A stretch of 64,000 nucleotides of DNA from Bos javanicus. Lineage: Eukaryota; Chordata; Mammalia; Artiodactyla; Bovidae. Below the pieces are notes generated by a model. That model made no database searches. It was not told the origin of the DNA and worked only from the letters and a program-made list of their open reading frames with translations. The stretch spans positions 46,053,724-46,117,723 of the forward strand of contig NC_083877.1 in assembly GCF_032452875.1 (NCBI RefSeq), in the 5' to 3' direction. The position numbers and the translations under genes were made by a program. Position 1 is the stretch's first letter. The number at the start of each line of letters is the position of its first letter. This document shows, one piece after another, positions 1 through 11,485 of the stretch.

Positions 1-1454
1 ATTTTTCAACATTTATCTATCCATTATCCCAGGGAAACATTCTGTTACCAAAAAAAAAAAAAAATTGCTGCCTAGAAATTTCAGCATGATCTTCACAAAC
101 TCTGACCAAAACAAAGATCTATTATCTAAAAAGGAAAACCTGAGCATGGTCAGTAAGAACAAAGATTTAAAGAAGTGAAATCAACAAGTGTCCTATCTTA
201 CAATTGGTTAAATTAAACCTGCAGGAACATGACAGTTAATCACCAGCCTGCTTTGCCTGGTGATGAGATAGTTCAAGAACAGTCCATGAAATTACGAGTC
301 TTCAGGACAGGTCAAGGATAAATTGGCAAGCAGATTTCTAAAGGCTGCCTTAAACCCAGCTAGAACAAGGAAAAAATATCAGGAGAGAACATCTACTCAA
401 AATGGAAAACAGCCTGCTGATAGAGTTATTCAATCCTACAGCAGAGTACAAAGTCTTCAGATAAAATCCAGTCGGTTATAATATCTTTTCAAAGACGCAA
501 ACTGGATCATATTCAAAATAAACTCTCATTTCCCTCCTCAAAAGGGTCTTAGAAAATTTAATTAGCTAGTGGTGATTAACGGTGAAGCATTTAGCTAACA
601 CAAATACCAAGACAACTACAAACTTCACTTTTCAATGCACAGGTTTTGTTTCAACAAAAGTTTTCAAAATTTGAAGTTGCCTTCTTAAGCTTACCTGTAT
701 ATTATATATCTGTAAAAACCAAACATATACCTGTTTTTCAGTATGTCTTAAGAAGTGTGCAGGGGGCGGGGGGGCGGGGAGGGAAATCTTGTTTTAAGCA
801 TTGCAGCCTAAAGACTATAAGTAACTTCTACAAGAAATATGATTGGAAAATCTTAAAATATAACGAAATGGAATCAACAAAAGTTACTGCCTAAAAGCAA
901 AGATTCAAATAACCCCTGAGTTACCAGCAGCAAAAGCAAAATTCTCTATCTTAAGAATTCTCTCCCTCCCCTACTCCATAACAAACAACTTCCAAGAAGA
1001 ATCTCCTCCAGCAGAAACAAAATGAACAAATGGGAGGGGGCCACGGTTATAAAATGACAAAGAGCTCACTGCATTTTATCCTTATCCACAGCTATGGTGA
1101 GAAGGCTTCATGATATCTGAACTAAAGTAAAGCCCGTTTCAGCCTACAAAAAAATTCAATCTGAACCAAAATTTAGACATTCAAAAACAGTGTTCTTCCA
1201 ACTGTATTAACAACCTTGTTCCACCTTGCTGGCATTTTAATCAATAAACAGAGGGAGGAAGAGCTAATTAAATATAGAAATTTAAAATAAATTATTTCCA
1301 AAATGTAGAATTTAAAATACACTTTCACATCAAAAATCTTCAGAGGAATTACTTCAAGTATGTCTCCGAACACTTATAATCCTTTAAATTATCAAGCAGT
1401 AAGTGACTAGATGACAAAATAAAGACCTTGCTTTTAAAAAGGCAAGCCAAAAGT

Positions 1455-1640
1455 ATGGTTTGAATGGTATTTGAATTTAAGCTCTGGGCTATCTCTAATA
1501 TCCCCAAGCATCTTGAGCAACTCTGTTAATCTTTGTCTCAGTTTCACAATCTGTGAAACAGGAAAAACTTCAAGGATGGGTAGTTAATTAAATTAGTCAG
1601 GATTAAATGCTGGCCAACTGCTTTGAAGTTCCTTTATGTT
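1455..1640 (+). repeat. MIR SINE (ancient)
   Basis: The MIR order is readable though degraded: an 'atttgaatttaagctctgg' start, then 'gagcaactctgttaatctttg', then 'ctcagtttcacaatctgtgaa', then a tail. This matches the mammalian MIR core in sense orientation. Edges are approximate. Confidence 0.6.
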
Positions 1641-3292
1641 GTTCTCAGTTCTCCTCCTACTCAGTAAAACTAGTAGATGAGAAAACATCTGGAATTACTA
1701 TATACACTAACATCTGCAGACTCACAGCAGTTAAAAGATGACCTCTGTTTACAGGTTTCTAAGCCAAAGATCATTCAACAACCCAGAAAGATTTCAAGAT
1801 ACAATTGCAATAAACAATTTTTAGGTAAATTTCCTTTCGTTGTGAAAGATACCTTCTCCCTACATTCTCAAAACAGACTATTAGAAATCACAGGGCATCT
1901 TGAGAAGTCTTGGGGCGAAACAATTCTAGGTAAGATGAACAAGCTGTTGCTGCTGCTAATGGTATTCTCGGCATTCTAAGCTGTCAATCAAGGTAAGCTT
2001 CATCACAAATAAACCCTCCAAAAAGTACCAGCCCCTGCTGAGAATCTAAGTACCTCCTTCTAAGCCATCTGTCCAGGAAAGCTCTACTAAAACACCTAGA
2101 ATGCAGTGGCTCTTGTGTTTAAAAGCTATGAATAAACATAAAACACTAAAATACATTAACAATATATAGTTCCCACTTCAAACACTGATAAGCTACTATC
2201 CAAGTCCACTTGGATGCTTAGGTTGAACACAAAACCCACAGTCTGGACACAATCAAAGGACACTACTATTTTCTTTCAAAGAAGGAAAATGTCTAATATA
2301 GCTCAAGAAGTGGGAAAAAACTGCAAAAGAAAAAACAACACGGGTTAGGGGAAATGCCCTTGTAAATTACTCCCTGATGGAAGAGGGACTCAATTAAATT
2401 TTAAAACAGGAATTTAAATTACTCAATGAGCTACAAACTAAGTTACTCACTGTTATGCTCACTGAGCGACAAACACTAGAAAAACATAAATATTTTTAAG
2501 TTAAGTTTAAAGGATTCAAAATTAATCTATCATATTCCAGTAAAGAAGGAAATCGCTTAAATTTCAAAGTGGAAAAAGTAGGATGTTATAAGAGCCTAAG
2601 GCTAATGCTATTAAAGCAAAGAATGATGAGAATCAGCTATTTTGAGAATAAATGAATAACAAGAAACTGAAACAAACAGTTCAAATTCACCCCTCAACCC
2701 CATCCTTTCTTCTGCTTTTAGGCCATGAAGGATATTCTTTGTATACTACTAAGAATACTATTCGGAGAATAACTTCGGATCCACGTGTCAAAACTTCTTC
2801 ACAACAGCAAAATGTTAGGCTCAGTCCCTAGAATGCAGCCTCTTCAAACGAACACATGGAGCACATTCTAAATCCCAGCTTCTTCACATCTACTACCAAT
2901 TATTCAGAGACTTTGGAAATAAGCTTAGGCTGCTTTAAAGTTCTAGCGGCTGGGATTCCAGGTGGGATACTGCCAGAAAAACTAGAAAGACAACTGCGTT
3001 TGACTTAAGCTTACAAATCTTATCGAAAAAGTTAAAATTCTTCAGAAAAGTGTATGAAATTTAAATATTAATCTTCAAAAGTATCACGGGCCCACTGATT
3101 TTTAACTGTCCCATCCACATTTACTACTAAAATGTCATACCTGCCTACCTATAAACACAGAATGTCAAAAGACTACAAATTCATCATGGTAACAAGACTG
3201 CAGATGGTCAGTTCCTCACAAGCCAGTCAAACTTTACTTTATAGACTAAAAGCCAGGAGCGGTGACTGGTGAAAGCATTCTGGGGAGAAGCT

Positions 3293-3358
3293 CACTTACT
3301 ATGCTTTCCATTTATTTTAAACACTCACTCACTATGCTTTCCATGTATTTTAAACACC
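3293..3358. repeat. 33-bp tandem duplication
   Basis: Two adjacent 33-bp units, 3293-3325 and 3326-3358, differ at only three positions. Each contains 'actatgctttccat' followed by 'tattttaaacac'. This is a simple local duplication inside the USP3 intron, not a transposon. Confidence 0.9.
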
Positions 3359-3402
3359 AAGTTTAAGGCCAATCCAGCTACCATCAAAAGGAAGAAAGTT
3401 CC

Positions 3403-3520
3403 TTCATTCATTAAGCAAATATTTACTGAGTGTCTTATTAGATGCTAGGCACTTAATTTCATACAGGGTTACTACTAGGAGCAGTAAATGCATTTGACCT
3501 TACAATGAACAAATGACTGA
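3403..3520 (-). repeat. L2 LINE 3'-end fragment
   Basis: The phrase 'aagcaaatatttactgagtg' followed by 'gatgctaggcactt' is the reverse complement of the L2 3' end. Boundaries are approximate. Confidence 0.55.
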
Positions 3521-4494
3521 TCCTATCTAGAAAGTTTAATCCACTGGGCATGTAAGAGGTTTCTTTAGATGTAGGTTGTGAGAGAAATCTGGTGCAAAAT
3601 AACCCATCACCCCATCAAGGTGATATCTCATTTTTAGCTCAAGCGTTATCACAAATGACAAGTTTATTACCACTGAGATGCAATCAATAATCAGAACTCT
3701 ATCCAACTAAATGTATCTTCAAAAAAGGATTAATCTCCAATAACCATCCCAAATTGCAAAATATTTACTTAATCTACACTTACTTTTCTTAGGTAATGTG
3801 AGGGCAAGTGTGTACTAGAAACTATAAGAGGATTTCTCAACTCTTTAAAGAATTAATCAGGGAAAATTTTTTCATGCCTATGCTATTAAAATATCTACAA
3901 TTTAACTGGCTATTTAACCCAAACCCTTAAAGTCTTTGGCTCACCTTAGTTATGAAAATAGTTGTGTTTAGAGCATCTTTTTAACCAATCTGGGTTTTCT
4001 CTCCAGTATTTTGCCACTGGCTCAACCCTTTTACCCACACATACATATACAAATGAAGTATACTTTCAGAAGTCTCCAGCTTCTGAAAATAACATCTGGT
4101 ACGTGCACTTAACAAAAACCTTGAAAGAATGACCTCGTTTTTATTTAAAACGTTTTCATTTAAAAATGAGAATGAATTTAGCAAAATTAGACATAAATCA
4201 ACTTTTACCTTATTAGGAGATTACTATTTTCAACACTTACCTTAAGCCACAACATGGATTTAACTTCTAACCAGTTAGCTTCCTGTCTCTCCTCAACCAG
4301 ATTGGACTGCAACTTTTTTGAGAGCAAGGGATTGATTACTGGACTCCATCGTCCCAGCTTATGTATTATAAATTCTGTGAATCTCCACGCAGACATAAAT
4401 GCTGCTAGTTTTAAGACCTTAAGGAATTCTTTAATATTTGAAAACTATTTTGATAAGAGCAGCTGTCCTTAACTGCTACTATTGTTGTATACAA

Positions 4495-4994
4495 GTGGGT
4501 TCTCAGAGTGTGATCCTGAGCCCCTGAGGGTTTCCAAAACCCTTCAGGGGTACATGAGGTCAAACTATTTTCATAAATAATACTGATGTTACTTTTATTC
4601 TCTACCCTTATTCTCTCACAAGCATGCAGTGGAGTTTTCCAGAGGCTACCCAATGTGTGATATCTCAAGAGACCAAAGGCAAAGGCAGATGTAAAAATCC
4701 AGCTGTCTTCTATTAAGCCAAATAACAAAGACAGTTACAAAAATTAAAATGCCAATCTTCTCACCAAATTTTTGTTTTGAAAATTTATGTAAATTACTAC
4801 TTGTTAACAGGTAATGGATTTATTATTATTAATTGTAAAGGATATAATAAATATATATTATTTATATATAAATATAACTTTCCATACAACAGATATCAAT
4901 AGCTATAAGCCATACAAACAAAGGCTCTTTGGGTTCTCAATAATTTTAAGACGGTAAAAGAGGCCTGAAAACAAAAAGTTTGAGAACCGCTGTG
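4495..4994. mobile_element. hAT-type non-autonomous DNA transposon, nearly full length
   Basis: The element starts with 'gtgggttctcagagtg' and ends with 'tgagaaccgctgtg', giving imperfect terminal inverted repeats. It is flanked by an 8-bp target duplication, gtatacaa (4487-4494) and gtacacaa (4995-5002), with one mismatch; 8 bp is the hAT hallmark. The interior is AT-rich with no transposase frame. A second, disrupted copy of the same family lies at 28991-30743. I do not give a family name because I could not check one. Confidence 0.8.
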
Positions 4995-5254
4995 GTACAC
5001 AATTACATAACATATACAATAATATGTACCAAGGGCTTTCCACAGATAAGAAGCTCAAGTTAATTCCGAAGTATAATTACTTCTTACACCCCCTAATCTT
5101 GTTGAGTAATAGATCTTGCAAAACATAATTCAGCATAAAGCCAGTCTGTCCCAGTCCCTATTTAAGGGGCTTTAGATACTTAAGTATTCAGAGTCCTTTT
5201 CATAAAGATGTTCTGACCTATAAAACCACCTATTACTTGAATAGTGTTTGGAGT

Positions 5255-5420
5255 CTCTCAAAGTTTGCACAAAAATTACCTTGTGCACCCTAACAACAAC
5301 CTGTGAAGTGAATGTGAAGTATTACCCATTGTTTTACAAATGATACCATAAGACTTAGGCTCAAAGGAAACAGAACTACTTTCCAAGGATGTATTGCTAC
5401 CTAGAAGAGCCTAGGATGTT
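5255..5420 (-). repeat. MIR SINE (ancient)
   Basis: The text resembles a reverse-complement MIR: 'aacaacctgtgaagtgaatg', then 'acccattgttttacaaatga', then 'cttaggctcaaaggaaa'. It is degraded and the edges are approximate. Confidence 0.55.
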
Positions 5421-7549
5421 GGTCTTTTGCAATATGCTTGGCTGCCTTGAGGCTGTTTCACTGTGATGTAACTGCAAGCTCCCAAAGAAAACAGGGCAAG
5501 GGCATGACTTTTATTGCCCCAGTGCCAAAACAGGGATTTCCCCTCCCTGAAAAGAACGCAATCAGACTCCGCACTCGGTCACCGAGTTATTCCACACACT
5601 GGCTACTCTTTTGGTGCCCTACCAAAAAGAAAAGGAAAGAAGACGTTTGAGAGTGTTGGAGAATAAATACCAGAATACATAACCCTCCAAGATGATGAAT
5701 TAGCCAAAGACTCATAGTTAATAATCATTTAATCACTGAAACAACAGGCAGGCAAGAACAAGATCAAGCTCAATATAAAAATATGAGATTATATCAATGA
5801 ATGGATGCCAATAGGTTAGTGGGAGGCCCGCATGAAATGGGTTCAATTCACAGAACTTGAGCAGAAGGAAAAAACCCACATAAAGTTGCGAAACTAGCTT
5901 TATTGGTTCTACAAATGAAAGCACATGACTAAAATCACCCTCCCAAAGCAATGTCAGAGACAAACTTTGTTGCAAGATGCAAAGATGCCATCCTAGCCCT
6001 TGGACAGAAATAACCCCTCCCTTAGAGCCAGCCATACTAGTTTGTTCTTTGTATCAGCACAAGCCTCTAAGTTATGCTCCATTTTAACTTAAGTTCCTCA
6101 AGAGATGTTCGATCTTCTGCACCTCTTTCCCACAGTCATGTGGACGCCCTGACTGACAAAGGCAAGGCTGACTCACAACAGGAAATCTGTCACTTGCATA
6201 AACTCTATTCCTTTTTCTAGATGCATGTGCCCAGTGAGGCCATTTTAAAATTTGATGTGAGTTTACCTAGAAAAAGCCATAAGGGAGCTGTCTGCTTTGT
6301 ATCCCTGTAGAAAGTAATCCACAGAGAAAGTAATTTCATCATTCCTCATGAGGTATGCTTTTTCTAGTGTTTACTTTGGTCATTTCTTCCCCCAAATCTC
6401 TTGGGGAAAAAAAAGAAAGAAAGACACAACTTACCACAATCGCAGCACCACAGCTACAATTAGAGCTAATGCAACATCAACTAATTTGTAAAGCAATTTG
6501 ACACACTTTATTTGTTGTTTCATACTCAACATTCACTGTGGAAGAAACATTAGTAGGTAAGTTTTCTGCACCCTCATAAAAGAACTGCAATACTGCACTG
6601 CAAAATCAATTAACCGGTTATAATCTTTACGGGCTTCGTGCAGAAAAAGACAATCTGACTTTACAAAGGCAAGCAAAGCATCAAACCTCTCAGAGCTCAA
6701 GGAAGCCAGTTATCTCGACTCCTTATACCAGGGTACATTTTTCTTTGTGGCTGTTGCCTGTGATTTTCTCTAAGGACATAATAATCACCATTTAAGAAGT
6801 AACCTGTCAAAAGTGTTAAGGCATTCTCTAAACTATCTTCCTAGCTCCGGCCCATAATGAGAAACGTCACACAGTTAAACCGTACCACTGCTCTTTTATT
6901 TCTTCAAATGAACTTAAGATTTTTGAAACGCACAATTTACATTCTACTCTCCAACCCAAGCTGCCACCGATTATCTCAAAGCTGATAAACAAAGACCCTA
7001 TCGGCTGCACCAGGGCCCTACCAGGAAGTAATCAAAGCAGTGTGGCCGGTGCGATCCTAAGTCGTTAGAGCAGACAATAAGAGGGCACTGGGGCTTCCAA
7101 GAGGCCCGGCAGAAGGAGTTAAGATGCTTAAGCAATGCAAAAGCATTACATAAACCTAATAACTGTCCTCCAGCACATGGACTCGGAAATCCCAAAGCAG
7201 TTTCAACCCACCAAGAAGACCTGAAAAGCAGCGCTAGCCGCCCCTCCAAAGCAGCTGCTCCATCAGCCTTCTGAGCTTTTTTAGCCCGCAGCCTGTTTTC
7301 AAACTTCCCCCTCCCGTGCTGATGAAAGCCTCTGACCTCGGCCTCCCGAGTTCTGAGCACCTCTCGGGGTCGCGGCTCCCGCCCACCGGGCGTGGGTCGG
7401 GTCGCTGGAGCATAGGGGGAAGCGAAAGGAAGCGGGGCCAGAGCAGGTAGCGAAGGGCCCCAGCGCGCCCAGCAGCCCAAACAAAGCTGCCCCCAAGAGC
7501 GGCGCTTTTCCTGTCCGGTCGAGGAGAACACACAACTAGGGCCCGGCCA

Positions 7550-7555
7550 CACGTG
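7550..7555. promoter_or_regulatory. Palindromic E-box (CACGTG)
   Basis: A perfect CACGTG lies in the intron-1 part of the CpG island, about 400 bases inside from the exon. The motif is the core for USF/MYC-type bHLH factors. Binding is inferred, not shown. Confidence 0.4.
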
Positions 7556-7956
7556 CGGCCGCCTTGTGGGGGCCGGACACCCACTCCCGCAGCCCCCCGA
7601 CCGGGCGACACGGGCCACCACAGCCCCCCGGCATTGCCGGGCGGCGCAGGGGCGCGAGCCGCAGGCCAGGGTCCCGGCTCGCCGCCGTCCCCACGCGCTC
7701 GTGGCCCCCGCGGGCTCGCATCCCTCGCGGGCCTCTCCTTCGCCGGCCGGACCGTCGGGCCACGGGAAACAAAGGAGCCGCCGCCGCCGCTCCGCCCGCC
7801 GCCGCTCCGCACGCCTCACCGAGTACCCTTCCCCAGCCACCGGGCCCGGCTTGCCCGCACCGCTTCCCGAGTCCGCGCGTCCGCCGCCCGCGGCCCCTAG
7901 ACGGCAGGCCCGGCGGAGCCGGGGCCTCGGGTGCGTTGCAGGCCGCCTGGGGCCGC

Positions 7957-7965
7957 ACTCACCGC
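7957..7965 (-). other. USP3: USP3 exon 1 splice donor
   Basis: On the minus strand the exon ends AGCG and the intron starts GTGAGT, an almost ideal U1 match. The exon-intron break lies between 7963 and 7962 and agrees with the known USP3 protein, where Val follows WCCS. Confidence 0.95.
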
Positions 7966-8053
7966 TGCAGCACCAGGACGACGGGGAGCCGTTGGGGAAC
8001 TTGGCTGAGTCCGGAGCGATGCAGACGCTGGAGCTCAGGTGCGGACACTCCAT
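7963..8053 (-). CDS. USP3: USP3 first coding exon (ubiquitin carboxyl-terminal hydrolase 3, N-terminus)
   Basis: The exon encodes 30 residues plus one base. It begins MECPHLSSSV and ends SPSSWCCS, which I recognise as the conserved N-terminus of USP3, a cysteine protease that removes ubiquitin from histones H2A and H2B and acts in chromatin and DNA-damage control in the nucleus. The segment is the start of the zinc-finger UBP domain: Cys3 and His5 and the WCC near residue 28 are candidate zinc-ligand positions by family knowledge. The ATG (8053-8051) sits in a strong context, gccATGG. The reading stops at a consensus donor, so the intron is phase 1, splitting a Val codon as in the known protein. 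The frame stays open for 49 codons upstream but contains no ATG, supporting this start. The remaining exons, including the catalytic domain, lie to the left of the window. Confidence 0.95.
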
Positions 8054-8182
8054 GGCCACCAGAAGAGCTGCGAGGACTGAGGCTCCGGGACCCGGCGAGG
8101 CGGGGGCGGAGGAACTCCGACGACTCCGTCTGGGGTCGCTCCTCGCCCGACGCTCGGCCGACGGCGGCTGCGTCCCGAGCCC

Positions 8183-8210
8183 TTGCGTCAAAGAAAGCAA
8201 AAGCTTCCGG
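8183..8210 (-). promoter_or_regulatory. ATF/CRE-like and ETS-like sites near the USP3 start
   Basis: On the minus strand, 8184-8190 reads TGACGCA, a CRE/ATF variant, and 8204-8210 reads CCGGAAG, the core for ETS factors such as GABP or ELK. Both lie about 130-160 bases upstream of the USP3 ATG, where CpG-island promoters commonly carry such sites. Function is inferred. Confidence 0.45.
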
Positions 8211-8330
8211 GAGCCGGGTTTTCTCTCCCGCCGTCTCTAGATGTCCGGCTCCAGAAAACGTGGTGCTCCGGGATCCGGGTCCTGCCGCCACCCCTAGGTT
8301 GGGGGCTTCCGTCTTCCCAGGCCGGCCCGG

Positions 8331-8375
8331 CCCCGCCCCTGGGCAGGCCCCGCCTCCAGGCCCGGCCCCGCCCCC
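8331..8375 (-). promoter_or_regulatory. Triple GC-box cluster (Sp/KLF type)
   Basis: Three ccccgcc cores begin at 8331, 8348 and 8366, giving GGGGCGGGG-like boxes on the minus strand at 17-18-base spacing. They sit about 280-320 bases upstream of the USP3 ATG, and a fourth similar box is near 8546. Clustered GC boxes usually bind Sp1/KLF factors in TATA-less promoters. Confidence 0.6.
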
Positions 8376-8560
8376 GTCTTCCCCAGCTAGGTGGGGTCCG
8401 CGCGCTCGCAGGCGGGTGGCCCAGAGTCAGACTGCGCTCTGAAGTGACTTTCCCAACTCCGCTGCCCCGAGCAGCCGCGACTTTCCCCGGCCCCGAGAAG
8501 GGTGGGGCGCCAAGCCGGGGCACACTGGGCCGGTCCGCTGCTTTTTCCCCGCCCTGGGCG

Positions 8561-9056
8561 AGCTCTCGCAGTCAGAAAACACTGATCCAGCGTAATGAGA
8601 TGGTCTGACTACCCCGGGGTAGAAAATCTGGTCACGAAAGAAAGTGTGAAGAAGAAAATAAAAACCACACGGGCAGACAGAGAGCCCCCACTTTACACAC
8701 TGTGGCTCAGACTCAGGTTAAAGGCCTGGCCCCCGGTGGCCCAGCGGGCTGCATGGGTCCCAGAGCAGTACTGGTTTAGTGGTCTGCTCCCTGCGGCAGG
8801 TACCATACTGACTAAGTTCTAGTTCTGGACTAGGTTCTAGACATGTGGCCTTAGCCAGCCACTTAGGTGCGAGATGGCGGGGGCGATCGTGAACCGGGGT
8901 TCAAACACTGTCACTATGAATCACTATTGGCATTACCTCGAGCATATGATCGGACATTCAGATCTCAACGTCCAGTTTAAGTTTAAGCGAGATAGCTGTA
9001 ACCTAGGTTTGCTGAGCGGGCGGTCCCGGTGATGAGGTGATAAAAAGGGAAGGGAT
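8561..9056. other. Upstream flank of the USP3 CpG island, no gene seen
   Basis: Composition falls from GC-rich to mixed. No coding frame or repeat is convincing here. A divergent non-coding transcript (human has USP3-AS1) could start in this area, but the sequence gives no direct proof. Confidence 0.5.
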
Positions 9057-9240
9057 CTAACGTTTGTTAAACACCCACTGCTGTCTCCTAGCCAGGCACT
9101 TAACACACAATACCTCATTTCAACCGCGCACCACCCCGCCAGCTGCTGTTACCATCCTCCCTTTTTACCGCAGGGGAAACCGAGCCTTTAATTAGTTAAT
9201 CCGCGCCGGGATTGGATCCCGCCTCTCCGACCTCTCAGTC
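9057..9240 (-). repeat. MIR-like SINE, GC-enriched
   Basis: The pattern 'gccaggcacttaacac', then 'cctcatttcaacc', then 'ccctttttaccgcaggggaaac' resembles a reverse-complement MIR. It lies in the CpG-island shoulder and has unusually high CpG for a MIR. Confidence 0.5.
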
Positions 9241-9799
9241 CAAAAAAAGAGCATAGGGCAAGCCTCAAGAGGCCGCTAGGGCAAGCGCTACACCCAAGCG
9301 AGCCTGCGACCTCTCCGGGAAACGGCCTTGAGGGCGTCCCGGGCTGTTAGAAAATGCCTCAAAGTTGGGGCTCCTTGTAAAACCCGGCGAAGGAGCAACA
9401 GGCCAGGAGGCGGGGAGGGGGGAGGTTGATGTGGCAATCCTGCGGGCTGGGAGAGAGGAGGAAGGAGGGTCAGGAAATGATTAACCGGGCCGGGCCGGGA
9501 AGAGGTTAGAGCGGGGCACCTCCCCGTACTCAGTCCTGGAGCAGTCGAGGGATGCCCTCAGTCACCTCTCACGCCTCGCCATCCTCCGCACCACCAGCCG
9601 CCGCTCTGCTTCTGCCGCGCGATCCCCTGCCTAGGTGTACACTCACCTGCAGCATCTCTGCGGACACTTCCCCCCTCCTCCCCCACCGCATATCCCTCTA
9701 GTATTTCCGACTCCTCAGGCAACCGTCTTTGGTTGCTTCCCAAGTTTTACTTGACTGCTTTAGAGCAAGCCATTTGGAGGTTTTATGACAGTGACAGAG

Positions 9800-9995
9800 T
9801 TGTGGAAATTGCAGCTGCTCAAATCCTAGTTCAGTTGCCTACTTGATGACCAACTTTAGCAAGTATTTCTAGTCCTCCCAAGCCTTTTTTTTTCCATCTG
9901 TAAAATGGGGAAGGTAATATTTATCTCACAAAAAGGATGTGAGAAGTCATGAGAATTGCCACCCCCATAGTAGGTAGTCAATAATTTACAGTTTT
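9800..9995 (+). repeat. MIR SINE
   Basis: 'ccatctgtaaaatggggaag' followed by 'taatatttatctcac' and 'catagtaggtagtcaataa' is the MIR sense pattern (the Bov-type SINEs lack it). Confidence 0.7.
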
Positions 9996-10299
9996 CCAAT
10001 GCTGCAAATAATGCTTGAATAAAAGTGGCTAAACCAACAACGAAATTAAAAGTTTTTACATTAAAAATGTTTTTAAAATATAGCTTTAAAAAATGGCAGC
10101 AGGTGAGAGAATAATTCCTAAGAAGAGGGAGGATAAACAATAAATGTGACCTCAGCTCAGGCTGTCCCAACCCTCTCCTCCTATCAACCGATTCTTATCC
10201 AAGGACTAGTTGGATCAAGTTCTATCCCTCTGGACACCTACCCCCATTTATCATTCATGCCCCCTCATTTAACCCTGAAACATGCCCTGAACTCATGCT

Positions 10300-10615
10300 G
10301 GTCTGCCCTCTAGCATGTAATGTTTCCTTTTTCACCCTCATGAAGACTCAGTTTCCTTGTCATCTAGATTTCAGCTTAAACATCACTTCCTCAAGGGGGC
10401 CTTTCCTGACCCTGCTCCACATCCTGGTTCCCTCCAGGTGTGCGATGCCCTTGTCTGCCCCCATATTCCTCCTTTTAAAACACTCTTCAGGCGTGTATTT
10501 ATTTAATGTCTGTCTTCCCCTTGAAGGTCCATAAGGGTAGCAAACAAGTCCGTCTGGTTTCCTGCTGTACTCCTAGGAGTGGAACATGGAGGGTATCCAG
10601 TAAGTGAGAGTTAGA
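10300..10615 (+). repeat. L2 LINE 3' end
   Basis: The L2 3' end is readable in order: 'aaacatcacttcctcaaggg', 'cctttcctgaccctgctcc', 'gtctgtcttccccttgaagg', 'gctgtactcctaggag' and a closing 'tatccagtaagtga'. Degraded, sense orientation. Confidence 0.7.
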
Positions 10616-11485
10616 TCATAAAGGAGTGATCGATTAGCAATGTCTACCATGGGCAGATGGTTAGGAAGTGGCCCAGTATATGCCAAGTAATTGTTCTGCT
10701 TAACCTCTCTTAATCTCTAAATTTCCCTTCAGCTTTGAATTTATGATTTTAACAGTATCAAGAATGTGAATATACCTTGTAAGGTGCAAACTGGGTGTGT
10801 GTGGGGTGGCTGAGGGGAAAGGAAAAGTTTTATTAGTCTTCTCTCTTTAACTAAAATAGAAACCTCTCCAAGCAGGGGTCCTAACTTAATCATCCCTGAC
10901 TGCTATGGATCACAGAGGGAAAACTATGACTATCAGGCAGTTCAGAAAAGCTGGGCAAAATCAGAAGGCCCTCCTGGGACGTTTGCTTGGTTTACCTAAA
11001 ACTTTATTGTGTCTCTGAAAGTTTTCATACTGTGAAAAAAAAAAATTTTTTTTTTAATCCTCGTGGTGAGTAAATGTGTCAAAAGGGGGAAGACCACGGG
11101 GCATACTGGGGAATCTGCCTTTTTAGTCCCTCCTTTCCTCAGCTGCGTTTATTCCAATGTTCGCTTTTTGATTCTTGGCCTGCATCCCTCTGGCGCTGGG
11201 GAACTCTGACTTACAGGAGGGTGAGCCCGGTGGTGCTGAGCCAGCCTCCATCACCGGTGCCCAGAACACGAAGCCTCCCGGAATCCCCGCGGAGGGGTGG
11301 GGGGACGCGGGGGAGGGGTTAGGAATAGAAGAGGATGGCTCTTGCTCACAGAGGCGGGCGAGTTTTAGAAGTCTGCATTTTTCAGAGGAGAGGAATGAAA
11401 AATTTCAACCGTATTATCATATGTCTTTCTTTTAGAGGGGATATCTATATAAAGGGGGGTGGGGAGAAGGGGCTGAGCCTGGAGC
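10616..11485. other. No gene; includes a G-rich stretch
   Basis: Mostly unique-looking sequence. There is an A-run/T-run junction near 11034-11057 and a G-rich segment near 11290-11320. No convincing coding exon or repeat is seen. Confidence 0.5.

Larger units (their letters stand above)
1..7962 (-). other. USP3: USP3 intron 1 (5' part, continues beyond the window)
   Basis: This stretch lies downstream, on the minus strand, of the USP3 first-exon splice donor. No further exon is recognisable: the next part of the protein expected from the family (a CxxC continuation of the zinc finger) does not appear in any frame. The left 7 kb is AT-rich and mostly unique or ancient sequence. The last part, from about 7300, belongs to the CpG island. 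Recognisable repeats inside are listed separately; the rest shows no gene-like signal. Confidence 0.85.
7300..8560. promoter_or_regulatory. USP3: CpG island and USP3 promoter / 5' region
   Basis: The base composition changes sharply from AT-rich intron to GC-rich sequence dense in CpG over about 1.26 kb, then declines after about 8560 with a moderately GC-rich shoulder to about 9540. The island contains the USP3 first coding exon at 7963-8053 and extends into intron 1 (7300-7962) and upstream (8054-8560). No clear TATA box is seen on the minus strand. This fits a housekeeping-type promoter with dispersed start sites. The transcription start cannot be fixed from sequence alone; it should lie upstream of 8053, perhaps within the following 200 bases. 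Long open frames on both strands here are due to lack of stop codons. Confidence 0.9.

Noticed and set aside
6998..8200. 400-codon minus-strand open frame containing the USP3 start
   Set aside because: It reads straight through the splice donor at 7962/7963 into the intron, and its first codon at 8200 is TTG, not ATG. Only 30 codons are real. The 49-codon upstream extension has no ATG.
7553..8608. Several long overlapping frames on both strands of the CpG island, up to 292 codons
   Set aside because: They are low-complexity Pro/Arg/Ala/Gly translations of GC-rich DNA that lacks stop codons, overlap one another in different frames, and several begin with non-ATG codons.
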